Positions 7,495 to 17,297 of a stretch of DNA of 24,921 bases are shown here, piece after piece. Within the stretch, counting starts at the first letter, position 1; every line of letters begins with the position of its first letter. Both the position numbers and the translations under genes were made by a program. This stretch comes from CAZDQL01 sp964507325 (GTDB lineage Bacteria > Planctomycetota > UBA1135 > GCA-002686595). Under the pieces are notes generated by a model. It was not told where the DNA came from, made no database searches, and saw only the letters and a list, made by a program, of their open reading frames with translations. The stretch lies in the NCBI GenBank assembly GCA_964507325.1, contig CAZDQL010000094.1:1-24921 (forward strand). Reading direction: 5' to 3'.

Positions 7495-8940
7495 TCAGGG
7501 AGCGCGCCCCGAGAACAGGCCCTTCACCCTGCCGGCGACCCGGTGGATCCACCGCCCACGCCAGCGCGCCAGGAATCCCTCCAGGTCCGAGCAGTGGCGT
7601 TCGAGGCGCGCGCGCTCCGCCTCCAGGTTCTCGATGTGTGCCAAGAGCTGCTCGCGCTCGGCCAGCACGTCCTGTAGCCGGTCGGCGAGCCCGCTCTTCA
7701 CCCCCTCCTCGATGAAGTCTGGCGGAGGTGGATCGCAGCCGGTGGGTGTGAGGTCCCGATCAGGGTGGTGCAAGGCCAGACCTTCGGCGGGCTCATCCAT
7801 TCCCAGGGGAGGGCTGTGAATGATCGAACACCTGCGGCAGAGCGTGGGTGGATCCCCCTGGGCCAGCCCCGCGCGCAGGTTGCGCCAGGCCCGGCCGTTC
7901 CAGATCTCGGCGAAACTCTGCTCCTTCAGATTCCCCATGGGAGGCTCCGAGTGAGCCAAGGGGTGTCCGCAGGCGTGGACGCTGCCGTCCTCCAGCACGT
8001 AGACGACCAGGCTGGGCATGTGGCAGTGCAGGCGAGCTCGATCCCTCCGATCCAGCCCCCGCATGTACTGGATCGTCTCCCCCCTGCTGTCCGGAGGCGC
8101 CACCGGAGCCTGGCGGTCCGCGGCCGCCTCGGCGAAGGTGCGCGGTAGGTCCACCTGCACGCCGAGCTCCCGCGCCCGGGCGCGGGCCGCGACGATCGAG
8201 CGATCGGCGAGCTCTCTCGCCTCGAGCAGCGACTCCCGTCGTCCCTCGGGGGTCACCGGGATGACGTGCCAAGCGCTCACGCGCTCGACTCCCAGGCGGC
8301 CGGCGAGCTCGACCAGGGCGGGGAGCTCGCGGACGTTGCTGCGCATCAGGACCATGCAGAGGGACAGCCGCGGACGCTCCTCCTTGGGAGCCGCCAACCG
8401 GAAGCGGTTCAGGCGCTCCAGGTTCGCGAGTAGGCGTTCGAAGCTCGCGCCCTCGCGGATGCGCTCGTAGGTCGCCGCCTCGGCACCATCGATGGAGACC
8501 TCGATCGAAGCTAGGTCGCGCACCATCGCCCGCGCGGCATCATCCGTGCCGATCCGGGTCCCGTTCGTCAGTAGGTGGATCTCCTGATGGAGTTCGCGGG
8601 CGCGGGTGGTGAAGTCGAAGAAGTGCGGCGACAGCATCGCTTCGCCACCGACCCCCAGCATGAGTCGGGTGGAGTAGGGCAGGATCTCGTTCGCGATCTT
8701 CTGGAAGAGCTCTGGCGAGAGGTTCGCCTGGGGATCGACCCGACGCTCCCCCGGCGGCCGTAGGTGCTCGTTGCACATGACGCAGCTCAGGTTGCAGGTT
8801 CCGGCGAGCTGCAGGTGCACCTCCACCGGCATGCTCTGCAGGAAGGCCTCACCCTGCTCGAATGCGTGCACCCCCAGGCAGTCGTTCAGGAACTGCCGGG
8901 GGGTTTGCGCTCTGCGCATCATCGGATCGGAATTGGCCAT
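7495..8940 (-). CDS. Radical SAM protein with SPASM-type C-terminus and coiled-coil tail
   Basis: This is a 481-aa protein. The radical SAM [4Fe-4S] motif CNLSCVMC (C49, C53, C56) is intact. Further SAM-domain segments follow: GVGGEAML, a GGE-type motif, then the LTNGTRI and SIDGAEAATYERIRE strands. Around residues 310-390 a SPASM-like auxiliary cluster region holds Cys in LHCHMP, HACGHP and LCRRC, plus the usual GNLKEQSFAEIWNG box. The last ~75 residues form a charged coiled coil (AEREQLLAHIENLEAERARL) and a basic Trp/Arg end, as often seen on proteins of glycan clusters. Enzymes of this class modify peptides, proteins or small molecules by radical chemistry, and the substrate here is not evident. 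It is divergent from the aminotransferase gene across a 119-bp region. The start is an ATG with GAGG upstream. Confidence 0.85.
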   Translation of the reverse strand: MANSDPMMRRAQTPRQFLNDCLGVHAFEQGEAFLQSMPVEVHLQLAGTCNLSCVMCNEHLRPPGERRVDPQANLSPELFQKIANEILPYSTRLMLGVGGEAMLSPHFFDFTTRARELHQEIHLLTNGTRIGTDDAARAMVRDLASIEVSIDGAEAATYERIREGASFERLLANLERLNRFRLAAPKEERPRLSLCMVLMRSNVRELPALVELAGRLGVERVSAWHVIPVTPEGRRESLLEARELADRSIVAARARARELGVQVDLPRTFAEAAADRQAPVAPPDSRGETIQYMRGLDRRDRARLHCHMPSLVVYVLEDGSVHACGHPLAHSEPPMGNLKEQSFAEIWNGRAWRNLRAGLAQGDPPTLCRRCSIIHSPPLGMDEPAEGLALHHPDRDLTPTGCDPPPPDFIEEGVKSGLADRLQDVLAEREQLLAHIENLEAERARLERHCSDLEGFLARWRGRWIHRVAGRVKGLFSGRAP

Positions 8941-9059
8941 CGCCGCGCCTCGCGGACAATCCTGGCGCTGCCAAGAGCCGCACTGCAGGTTTGTGCGTAT
9001 CTGCTACTCTCGATCCCTCCCGATCACCTGCTCGAGAGCTGCCATCCGCGAAAGCCATT

Positions 9060-10745
9060 ATGAACCAGTCCGCCGCCAGCCCACAAGACATCGAACGCGC
9101 GGGACGTCTGATATGCCGGGCGAGGCGCTCTCTGGCCTACGGGAACCTGGACAGCATCCTGCAGAAGCCGCTGGAGTACGGCGAGGGGCTCGCCTTCCCC
9201 CAATTCGTCGAGAGCGCGCGCGGCTACGAGTTCACCGACACGACCGGGCGGACCTACGTGGACTGGGTGAACGGCGGAGGCCCGGTGCTCCTGGGCCACC
9301 GCCGGCCGGAAGTCGAAGAGGCGATTCGCGAGCAGATGGGAGCCGGACCGACCCTCTCGCTGATGCACCCCCTCGAGGTGGAGGTGGCCGAGACACTGAT
9401 CGAAATGGTTCCCTGCGCCGAGATGGTGGCCTTCGGCAAGAACGGTTCCGACTCGCTGACAGCTGCGGCGCGCCTGGCGCGCTGCCTCACCGGCCGGGAG
9501 GTCATCGTCCAGTACGGCATGCACGGCTTCCACGACTGGTACGTGTGCCACAACCCGGTCGTGCGTGGAGCGCCGGAGAGCTTGAAGCCCCTCATCCACC
9601 CCTTCCGCTACAACGACCTCGAAGGTTTGGCGGAGCTCCTGGAGCAGCTCGAGGGCCGAGTGGCCGCGGTGGTGATGGAGCCGGTGCGGGAGATCCTGCC
9701 CGAATCCGGATACCTCGAGAGCGTGCGCGAACTCACGCACCGGCACGGAGCTCTCCTGGTGTTCGACGAGGTCGTCACCGCCTTCCGCCTCGGCAACGGT
9801 GGAGCCCAGGGGGTCTTCGGAGTCGAGCCCGACCTCGCCTGCTTGGGCAAGGCGATGGCCAACGGCATGCCCATCTCGGCCCTCGTCGGCCGGCGGGAGC
9901 AGATGGAGCAGCTCCCTGCCGTCGCCTTCGGGATGACCTTCCGCGGCGAGACCCTGACCCTGGCCGCCGCGCGCGCGACTCTGGGCATCCTGCGGAACGA
10001 GTCGGTGGCCGAGCATGTGGCTCGCATCGGTGCCGAGGTTCGCGACGGCTTCGAGCAAGCCTGCGCGCGCCACGACCTGCGCATCGCCCTGGGCGGTCCC
10101 TCCGCTCGGATGACCTTCGTCTTCCAGGAGGATGGCGGGATCCCGTGGGACTCCCTGCAGGCGCTCTTCGTCCAGGCGTGCCTCGAGCGCGGGGTCTTCA
10201 CCAACGGGAACATCCTCCCTTCGGCCGCCCACGACGCGGCCGCTGTCGAGCGCACCCTCGAGGGCTTCGAAGGTGCCCTGGCGGTCGTGGCCGAGGCGGT
10301 ACACGGTGGGCGGCGCGCTCAGGAGGGAGCCGGCGAGAGCACCTCTCTTCCGCGGGCGATGATCTCCGTCGGCTACCTGGACGAGCTGCGCCGGCAGGGG
10401 GATGAGCTGGTGCTCTCCGGCTGGGCGTTGTTGGACGGAGGCCCGGCGGACGCGGTGGAGATCGCGACGCCCTCCGGAGAGAGCTTTCTCGCCCGACCGA
10501 CCGAACGCCCCGACATCGCCGTAGCCCACCCGGACGTTGACCGCGCAGAGCGAGCGGGCTACGCCGCAGTCCTCCCCCTGGCGGCGGTCCGCGAGGCGGA
10601 CGGCGACCGCCTCGTGCTCCGGTTGCGACTCCGGCGCGGCACTCGCGTGGCCTTCCTCTGCCGGGTGATCGTCGAGAGCCCGCCGGACGCCTCGGACGCC
10701 TGGCCCGGCCCCCACTGGACCGGGGACGGTTTCCAGGTCGTCTGA
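9060..10745 (+). CDS. Class III PLP aminotransferase (GSAM-like) fused to an extra C-terminal domain
   Basis: This is a 561-aa protein. ATG 9060 is chosen because homology begins right after it; the longer open frame overlaps the divergent gene. Residues 1-~435 follow the glutamate-1-semialdehyde aminomutase/class III fold. Visible segments are GKNGSDSLTAAARLAR (PLP phosphate loop), YGMHGFHDWY, the PLP-nitrogen Asp in VFDEVVTAFRLG, and the Schiff-base Lys in CLGKAMANGMPISALVG. It is unlikely to be housekeeping HemL, because residues ~440-545 add a beta-rich domain (VGYLDELRRQGDELVLSGWA...ERPDIAVAHPD...GYAAVLPL). Similar SGWA-type modules occur beside glycosyltransferase and methyltransferase domains. 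The enzyme probably makes or isomerises an amino compound, perhaps an amino-sugar, for a glycan or secondary product (inference). Its partner may be the divergent radical SAM protein. Confidence 0.85.
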   Translation: MNQSAASPQDIERAGRLICRARRSLAYGNLDSILQKPLEYGEGLAFPQFVESARGYEFTDTTGRTYVDWVNGGGPVLLGHRRPEVEEAIREQMGAGPTLSLMHPLEVEVAETLIEMVPCAEMVAFGKNGSDSLTAAARLARCLTGREVIVQYGMHGFHDWYVCHNPVVRGAPESLKPLIHPFRYNDLEGLAELLEQLEGRVAAVVMEPVREILPESGYLESVRELTHRHGALLVFDEVVTAFRLGNGGAQGVFGVEPDLACLGKAMANGMPISALVGRREQMEQLPAVAFGMTFRGETLTLAAARATLGILRNESVAEHVARIGAEVRDGFEQACARHDLRIALGGPSARMTFVFQEDGGIPWDSLQALFVQACLERGVFTNGNILPSAAHDAAAVERTLEGFEGALAVVAEAVHGGRRAQEGAGESTSLPRAMISVGYLDELRRQGDELVLSGWALLDGGPADAVEIATPSGESFLARPTERPDIAVAHPDVDRAERAGYAAVLPLAAVREADGDRLVLRLRLRRGTRVAFLCRVIVESPPDASDAWPGPHWTGDGFQVV

Positions 10746-10839
10746 GGGGAGAGGGCGACGATGTTCCGATCCACGCCCTGTGCTTTCCCGTTCACCTGTC
10801 CGTGTGCCTTCGCACGACCGTTGGCGAGGCCCGGGCTGC

Positions 10840-11052
10840 TCACGCGGTGAAGAGATCGACGATCCAAGCCCCCTCGATCCCCCCCGCCACCTCGCGGGCC
10901 AGCGAGTACCACCGCCCGCACCCGTCGATCACCCGCCGATCCGCGCTGGCCGCGACTCCGCCGTCGTCGACCAACGCCGCGTCCGCGTCCTTCACCACCT
11001 CCACCGACCAACCCGCGCCGCACGCCTCCCCCACCTCCCGCACCAGCGCCGC
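10840..11052 (-). repeat. Parent copy of a ~205-bp direct repeat (mate at 7188-7399)
   Basis: The 3' third of the DUF434 gene is repeated in the same orientation about 3.65 kb away. I count roughly 16 mismatches in ~205 aligned bases and no indels. The two stop codons align. The repeats enclose exactly two genes, radical SAM and aminotransferase. Confidence 0.85.
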
Positions 11053-11559
11053 CAGCCTCCCCGAGTTCGAGACGGGGGCGTCCAGGTACCAGCGCACCTC
11101 GTCCAGCCCCAGGGGCGCCAGGTGGGCCGCGATCGCCTCCAAGGCACGCGGCGTCTCCTCGACCCTGCGCCAGGTCCCGTGCAGGCTGGCGAGGTCGCGC
11201 AGGGTGCCGTCGCGGGCGGGGAGCACCAGGCCCCCACCGAAGGCGGACTCCACCGTGGTCAGGACGTTGAAGCCGTCGATCGCGAGGCGTTCGTCCTTCA
11301 GCTCGGATCGGGAGAGCCGACTTCCAGCGCGCCGCTCGCGATCCGCGTCGCTGCAAACGGTGCGGGCCAGCGACTCCCGCTGCCGGGCGCGCAGCTCGTG
11401 GCGATCGCCGACGAGCTTCAGCGACGCCCGCGACGGGTAGTCGCGGTTCAGGAGCCAGACCAGGTCGGCCGCCGCCTCGCGCAGCACCGCCAGGCGCTCG
11501 GGGGCGAAGAGCTCCCTGTCCTGCGGCGCGGCGGAGCGGTGGCGGCGGCGGTCGGGCAT
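10840..11559 (-). CDS. DUF434/DUF5616 domain protein
   Basis: This is a 239-aa cytoplasmic protein of unknown function. The N-terminal DUF434 part (about residues 20-80) shows VWLLNRDYPSRASLKLVGDR and HELRARQRESLART. The C-terminal DUF5616 part shows AIDGFNVLTTVESAFGG, RDLASLHGTWR, YLDAPVSNSGRLAALV and ASADRRVIDGCGRW. The spaced Asp residues in DGFN, LDAPVS and SADRRVID look like a PIN/NYN-type acidic site; that is my inference, not an established activity. The ATG start lies 12 bases downstream of the preceding gene's stop, so the two genes are co-transcribed. A truncated copy of its 3' end lies at 7188-7399. The family occurs in archaea and some bacteria. Confidence 0.85.
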   Translation of the reverse strand: MPDRRRHRSAAPQDRELFAPERLAVLREAAADLVWLLNRDYPSRASLKLVGDRHELRARQRESLARTVCSDADRERRAGSRLSRSELKDERLAIDGFNVLTTVESAFGGGLVLPARDGTLRDLASLHGTWRRVEETPRALEAIAAHLAPLGLDEVRWYLDAPVSNSGRLAALVREVGEACGAGWSVEVVKDADAALVDDGGVAASADRRVIDGCGRWYSLAREVAGGIEGAWIVDLFTA

Positions 11560-11571
11560 CGATCGAAGACC

Positions 11572-12345
11572 TCAGCTGCCCGAGAAGAGGAAGTCGCTCT
11601 CCTGCGACCACACCGCGTAACGGTAGAGCGGCAGGAGCCGCACCAACTCGTCGGAGAGGATCCCCGGGACCTCCTCCCCCAGCGCCGCCTCGCGCGCCCC
11701 CGCCTGTGCCGGCACCGGCCAGCGGCGGTCGACGACGAGCTGGTGCTCGCCGGGGGTGTAGAAGCGCAGGAACTCCTCCACCGCCTCCGGCTCCAGCGCC
11801 CCGCAGCGCCACTCCCCCTTCCAGTCGTGGAGCCGCAGCTGGAAGCCGTCGAGCTGGTTCAGGATCTGGAGCCAGGGCGCCACCCCCTCCGCCTGCACCC
11901 GGTGCACCAGGTTCTGCCCGTCGTACCAGGCGTCCTGATGGATGCGCAGGGAGACCTCCAGCCGGTCGTGCTCGAGGGCGAAGGCCAGGTAGGCGTTGCG
12001 GTAGGCGGAGTCCAGGTCGCGGGCCAGGTCGCGACCGAGGACCTTGCGCAGGCGCGTGCGCTCGGGCTTGGCGCGCGCCAGGTAGGCCCAGAGGCGCCTC
12101 ACCCGCCCCCCGTTGAAGGCGTGGGGGTGGTGCAGGGAGGTGCGCGCCTCGAGCGCCGGACCCCCCTCCGCCTTGGCGCGTCGAAGGAAGGCCTTGGCCA
12201 GGGTGAGGAGCTTGCGCCTCGCCTCCAAGCGGCGCCCATTCCACTCCCGATCCCGCTCGTGGTCCGGCGAGAGGGACTCGAAATCCCACTCTTCGAAGGG
12301 GGTGGTCCCACCTAGGGGCGTCGGTTCCGTACTCTGCTTAGCCAA
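11572..12345 (-). CDS. Unrecognised conserved-looking 257-aa protein
   Basis: I do not recognise a family. The protein is soluble, with no signal peptide or membrane helix. It has a charged N-terminal half rich in Arg, Lys and Leu (RKLLTLAKAFLRRAKAE) and a segment with SLHHPHAFNGGRVRRLWAYL. A central SLRIHQDAWYDGQNLVHRV motif looks conserved-like because it is rich in Trp, Tyr, His and Asp. The Trp-rich C-terminal half contains HDWKGEWRCG and LYRYAVWSQESDF. Translation starts at TTG 12345, supported by a strong GGAGG 7 bases upstream. It is the first gene of a two-gene operon with the DUF434 protein. The 107-bp region upstream is shared with the divergent kinase gene. Confidence 0.65.
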   Translation of the reverse strand: MAKQSTEPTPLGGTTPFEEWDFESLSPDHERDREWNGRRLEARRKLLTLAKAFLRRAKAEGGPALEARTSLHHPHAFNGGRVRRLWAYLARAKPERTRLRKVLGRDLARDLDSAYRNAYLAFALEHDRLEVSLRIHQDAWYDGQNLVHRVQAEGVAPWLQILNQLDGFQLRLHDWKGEWRCGALEPEAVEEFLRFYTPGEHQLVVDRRWPVPAQAGAREAALGEEVPGILSDELVRLLPLYRYAVWSQESDFLFSGS

Positions 12346-12452
12346 CTTCCCTCCTCCCGGCGGGGCCTCTCCTTACGTCTCCGTTACAATCCAGCATCAA
12401 TCTCCCTGGAATCATCCGCCACCACCGACTCAGCCGACAGATAGGGGAGTCG

Positions 12453-14579
12453 GTGGCCCACCGTTCCATGCGCTTCGCCCACTTCCAGTTCGACCCCGAG
12501 AAGGACCGCCTCGGCGAGGGCCCGTTGAGCGAGGTCTACCGGGCGGAGGATACGCAGCTCGGACGGACTGTGGCGCTGAAGATCCTGCGTTCCACGGCGG
12601 AGATCGATCCCCAGGCGGACACGCGCTTCCACCGCGAGGCGCAGCACACCAGCTCCCTGGCCCACAAGTACATCGCGACGATCTACGAGTACGGCGAGCA
12701 CGATCGCACGCCGTACATCGCGATGGAGTACCTGGAGGGGGGCACCCTCGACAAGGTCATCCGCGAGCGACAGCTCGGCTTCGAGGAGTGCGTGCGCATC
12801 GCCCTGCAGCTCACCGAAGCGCTGCGTGAGGTCCACCACGCCGGCATCATCCACCGCGACCTCAAGCCGGGCAACGTGCATCTGCAGTACGACGGCACCC
12901 TGAAGTTGCTCGACTTCGGCATCGCACGCGCCCGGAACGAGGCGGGCATCACCCAGCACGGGATGCTGGTGGGCACGGTGCTCTACATGTCGCCGGAACA
13001 GGTGCGCGGCGAGGACCTGGACTACCGCTCCGACATCTTCAGCCTGGGGGCGGTCCTCTACCACGTCATGACCGGGGCCCTGCCCTTCCCGGGGGAGAGC
13101 TTCCCGGAGGTGTGCATGGCGATCCTCGACGGCAATGCGCGCCCCCCTTCCACGGTGCGCCAGGGCTTCCCCGAGGCGTTGGAGGCCTTCCTCCGGCGCT
13201 GCATGGAGGCGGAGCCGGTGAACCGCTTCCAGAACGCGGAGGAAGCCCACGGTCATCTGGTCACCATCGAGAGCAAGTTGACCGGCACCAACTCCGGGCG
13301 CCCCACCACCCTGAGCGGGACCCTGGTCGTGCCGGAGATCACCTGCGGCGGCCCCTCCCCCGGCGCCTGCCTGGTGATGGCGGGAGGCGTGCGCAAGGAC
13401 CTGGTGGCGGAGCTCTCGCGCAACAAGGGGCTGACGGTGTTGGCCGAGGAGCCGGCAGAGCTCGATCCCGAGACGCGCTACGAGTACCTCCTGCGCACCG
13501 ACCTCAAGGTGGCGGACAGGATCGGCACCCTGACCCTGAAGCTCGAGTTCTACGAAGCGGAGGGGGACGGCGCCAAGCTGGTGCGCACCACCGAGGACGT
13601 CTGCGAGCGGGAGGACGAGGACGAGTGGACCCTCCAGGAGGACCTGGTGCGCAGCGCCATGCGCGTCCTGCGCAAGCGCCTCTCGGAGGTCGCCGTGCGC
13701 CCCGCCTTCGACAGCGGGCGCAAGATCGAAGAGGCCCGGACGCGCGCCGCCAAGGCGATCGACGTGCTGCGCAAGGGCACCTCGAAGCACCTGATGATCG
13801 CCACCAACCAGTTGCGGGGGGCGATCGAGTTGGACCGCTACTGCGCCCTGGCCTACGCCGGATTGGCGGAGGCGCTGGTGCGCAAGTACCTCTGTTGGGA
13901 CGGCGACCCGACCTTCCTCGAGGAGGCGCGGGACCAGGCGGACATGGCCCTCTCCCTCGATCCCCAGAACGCGGCGGCCCACACCGCCCTCGGTCTGGCG
14001 AACCACCTCTCCGGCCACTACGAGGACGCCCGCCGCGAGTACCGCCTGGCGATGCAGCTCGACAACCAGGAGTGGATGGCGCACCGCCTCTTGGGGGCCA
14101 TCTACGCCCGCGAGGGGAACTTCAAGGGAGCGGCGCCGCTGCTGCAGCGGGCGGTGCAGCTCGCCCCGACCCACATCGCGGCCTACGACCACCTCTACAC
14201 CGTGCGCCTGCGCCTCGACGCCTACGAGCTGGCGCTGGAGGCGGCGGACGAGGGGATCGCCGCGGCGCGCAAGCACCTGACGGAGGTCCCCGACGACATG
14301 GACGCCCTCCTGCACATGGCCCTGCTCTACGCGCGGCTCGGGGACGAGGAGAAGGCGCGCCAGTCGGCGGACGAGGCCGGGGAGCGCAAGCCGAAGGACG
14401 CCTACACCGCCTTCCACCGCGCCTGCGTGTACGCCCTCCTGGGGGACGTCGAAGAGGCGATGGCCTCCCTGCGTCTGGCCCAGGACCGGGGCTACTTCGT
14501 GAAGAGTGAGCTGGTGCGCAACGCCGACCTGGACGTGCTGCGGGGGCTGCCGGAGTTCCAGGCGATGCTGCCCGAGTGA
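12453..14579 (+). CDS. Ser/Thr protein kinase with TolB-like middle domain and TPR repeats
   Basis: This is a 708-aa Hanks-type kinase. GTG 12453 is preferred because AGGGGAG lies 3-4 bases upstream; ATG 12468 lacks a usable site. Kinase motifs are complete: VALKIL (K43), HRDLKPGN (D136), DFGIAR (D154), GTVLYMSPEQ, and DYRSDIFSLG. The glycine loop reads GEGPLS, with Ser in place of the third Gly. Residues ~295-420 resemble the TolB/FlgO-like domain of kinase and cyclase fusions (YLLRTDLKVADRIGTLTLKL, then WTLQEDLVR). TPR repeats fill ~440-700. There is no transmembrane helix, so it is cytoplasmic. A TACAAT at 12385-12390 could be a -10 box, without a clear -35. Its last 4 bases overlap the next start. 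The substrate is unknown. Confidence 0.9.
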   Translation: MAHRSMRFAHFQFDPEKDRLGEGPLSEVYRAEDTQLGRTVALKILRSTAEIDPQADTRFHREAQHTSSLAHKYIATIYEYGEHDRTPYIAMEYLEGGTLDKVIRERQLGFEECVRIALQLTEALREVHHAGIIHRDLKPGNVHLQYDGTLKLLDFGIARARNEAGITQHGMLVGTVLYMSPEQVRGEDLDYRSDIFSLGAVLYHVMTGALPFPGESFPEVCMAILDGNARPPSTVRQGFPEALEAFLRRCMEAEPVNRFQNAEEAHGHLVTIESKLTGTNSGRPTTLSGTLVVPEITCGGPSPGACLVMAGGVRKDLVAELSRNKGLTVLAEEPAELDPETRYEYLLRTDLKVADRIGTLTLKLEFYEAEGDGAKLVRTTEDVCEREDEDEWTLQEDLVRSAMRVLRKRLSEVAVRPAFDSGRKIEEARTRAAKAIDVLRKGTSKHLMIATNQLRGAIELDRYCALAYAGLAEALVRKYLCWDGDPTFLEEARDQADMALSLDPQNAAAHTALGLANHLSGHYEDARREYRLAMQLDNQEWMAHRLLGAIYAREGNFKGAAPLLQRAVQLAPTHIAAYDHLYTVRLRLDAYELALEAADEGIAAARKHLTEVPDDMDALLHMALLYARLGDEEKARQSADEAGERKPKDAYTAFHRACVYALLGDVEEAMASLRLAQDRGYFVKSELVRNADLDVLRGLPEFQAMLPE

Positions 14580-15373
14580 AGCGCCCCCTCGTCGCCGTCG
14601 GCTGCCACACGACCGCCCGGCGTGGAGCCCCCCACCTGGTGGAGCTGGCCGCGGTGCGGGTCGTGGAAGGGGAGGCCGACGAGAGCTTCCACTCCCTGGT
14701 CTGCCCTCCGGTCCCGATCGAGCCGGAGGCCAGAGCCCTGCACGGCATCACCGACGATGAGGTGCGCAGCGCCCCGGACCCCGAGGAGGTCCTCGAGCGC
14801 TTCGGTGCCTGGACCGGCGGGGACTGGCTGGCCGCCCACGACGCCGAGCGCACCGCGTCGATCCTCGGCTTCGAGTACGCGCGCCACGGCGGCGACCCAC
14901 CCCCGGGCCCGATCGTCGACTCCTTGGCCCTGGCCCGCGCGCAGCTCGGGGAAGCGCCCGCCCACGACCTCGACACCCTCGCCGCCCACCTTGAGCTGGA
15001 GCACGACTCCGGCCCCCCGGCGCTGATCGACGCGGTGCACTGCTGGAAGGTGATCGAGGAGTGCCTGGAGCGACTCGGCGGACTCTCGTCGACCCCCGCT
15101 GCCGCGCTCCTCGGCGTACCACCGGCGACGATCGCCGGCGGCCGACCCCAGGCTCCGCGCCTGACGAGCCGCCTGCGCCCCCTGGAGCGCGCCCGGGAGG
15201 CGGGGGAGACGGTGCGCTTCCTCTACGGCGGCGGGAGCGCGGCTCCCGCCGCGGTCGAAGCGCGGCCCCTCTTCCTGTACGCCAGACGGGGCAAGGAGTA
15301 CCTGGAGGCGCTGTGCGCCTCGAGCGGGATCCTCAAGACCTACCTCCTGGAGCGGGTACGCCGGCTGCTCTGA
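14576..15373 (+). CDS. Degenerate DEDDh exonuclease-fold protein with WYL-like C-terminus
   Basis: This is a 265-aa protein that starts at GTG 14576 inside a GTGA overlap with the kinase stop, implying coupled translation. Residues 4-170 match the DnaQ/RNase T fold, including ALHGITDDEV, IVDSLALARAQLG and the ExoIII-like ALIDAVHCWKV. The catalytic motifs are broken, however. ExoI DxE reads G9-C-H11, the ExoII Asp is replaced (AHDAERT, R92-T93), and the ExoIII His is absent although D152 remains. Nuclease activity is therefore doubtful. Residues ~215-265 (TVRFLYGGG, then ARPLFLYARRGKEYLEAL and a final LERVRRL) look like a WYL ligand-binding module. The protein may be a nucleic-acid-binding or regulatory derivative that works with the kinase (inference). 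Confidence 0.7.
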   Translation: MKRPLVAVGCHTTARRGAPHLVELAAVRVVEGEADESFHSLVCPPVPIEPEARALHGITDDEVRSAPDPEEVLERFGAWTGGDWLAAHDAERTASILGFEYARHGGDPPPGPIVDSLALARAQLGEAPAHDLDTLAAHLELEHDSGPPALIDAVHCWKVIEECLERLGGLSSTPAAALLGVPPATIAGGRPQAPRLTSRLRPLERAREAGETVRFLYGGGSAAPAAVEARPLFLYARRGKEYLEALCASSGILKTYLLERVRRLL

Positions 15374-15375
15374 CC

Positions 15376-15406
15376 GGAGTAGAGTAGCGCGCTCGATTGC
15401 GCGCCC
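15376..15406 (+). promoter_or_regulatory. Hairpin between a GGAG and the bipA start codon
   Basis: GGAG lies at 15376-15379, 27 bases before the ATG and too far for normal use. Between them is a perfect 6-bp hairpin: GCGCGC 15387-15392, loop TCGATT, GCGCGC 15399-15404. If it folds, the unpaired spacing from GGAG to ATG shrinks to 9 bases, a normal distance. The start itself is well supported because MSPVPIRNLAIVAHVDHGKT lines up with the BipA N-terminus. A folded-spacer ribosome site is inference. Confidence 0.4.
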
Positions 15407-17242
<1,836 letters not shown>

Positions 17243-17297
17243 AGGGGCCTCCCCCCGCCCGCCTGGGCGCTACCATGACGCGCCGCGAGGAATTCCC

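Noticed and set aside
6032..7819. Plus-strand 595-codon frame over the URO-D-like gene
   Set aside because: Shadow. It runs across the URO-D-like gene, the DUF434 remnant and the radical SAM gene end with no domain of its own.
7188..11052. Insertion sequence or transposon ends
   Set aside because: The flanking repeats are direct copies of a gene's 3' end, and no transposase or integrase is encoded between them.
12384..14417. Minus-strand 677-codon frame antisense to the kinase
   Set aside because: High-GC shadow of a gene with complete kinase motifs.
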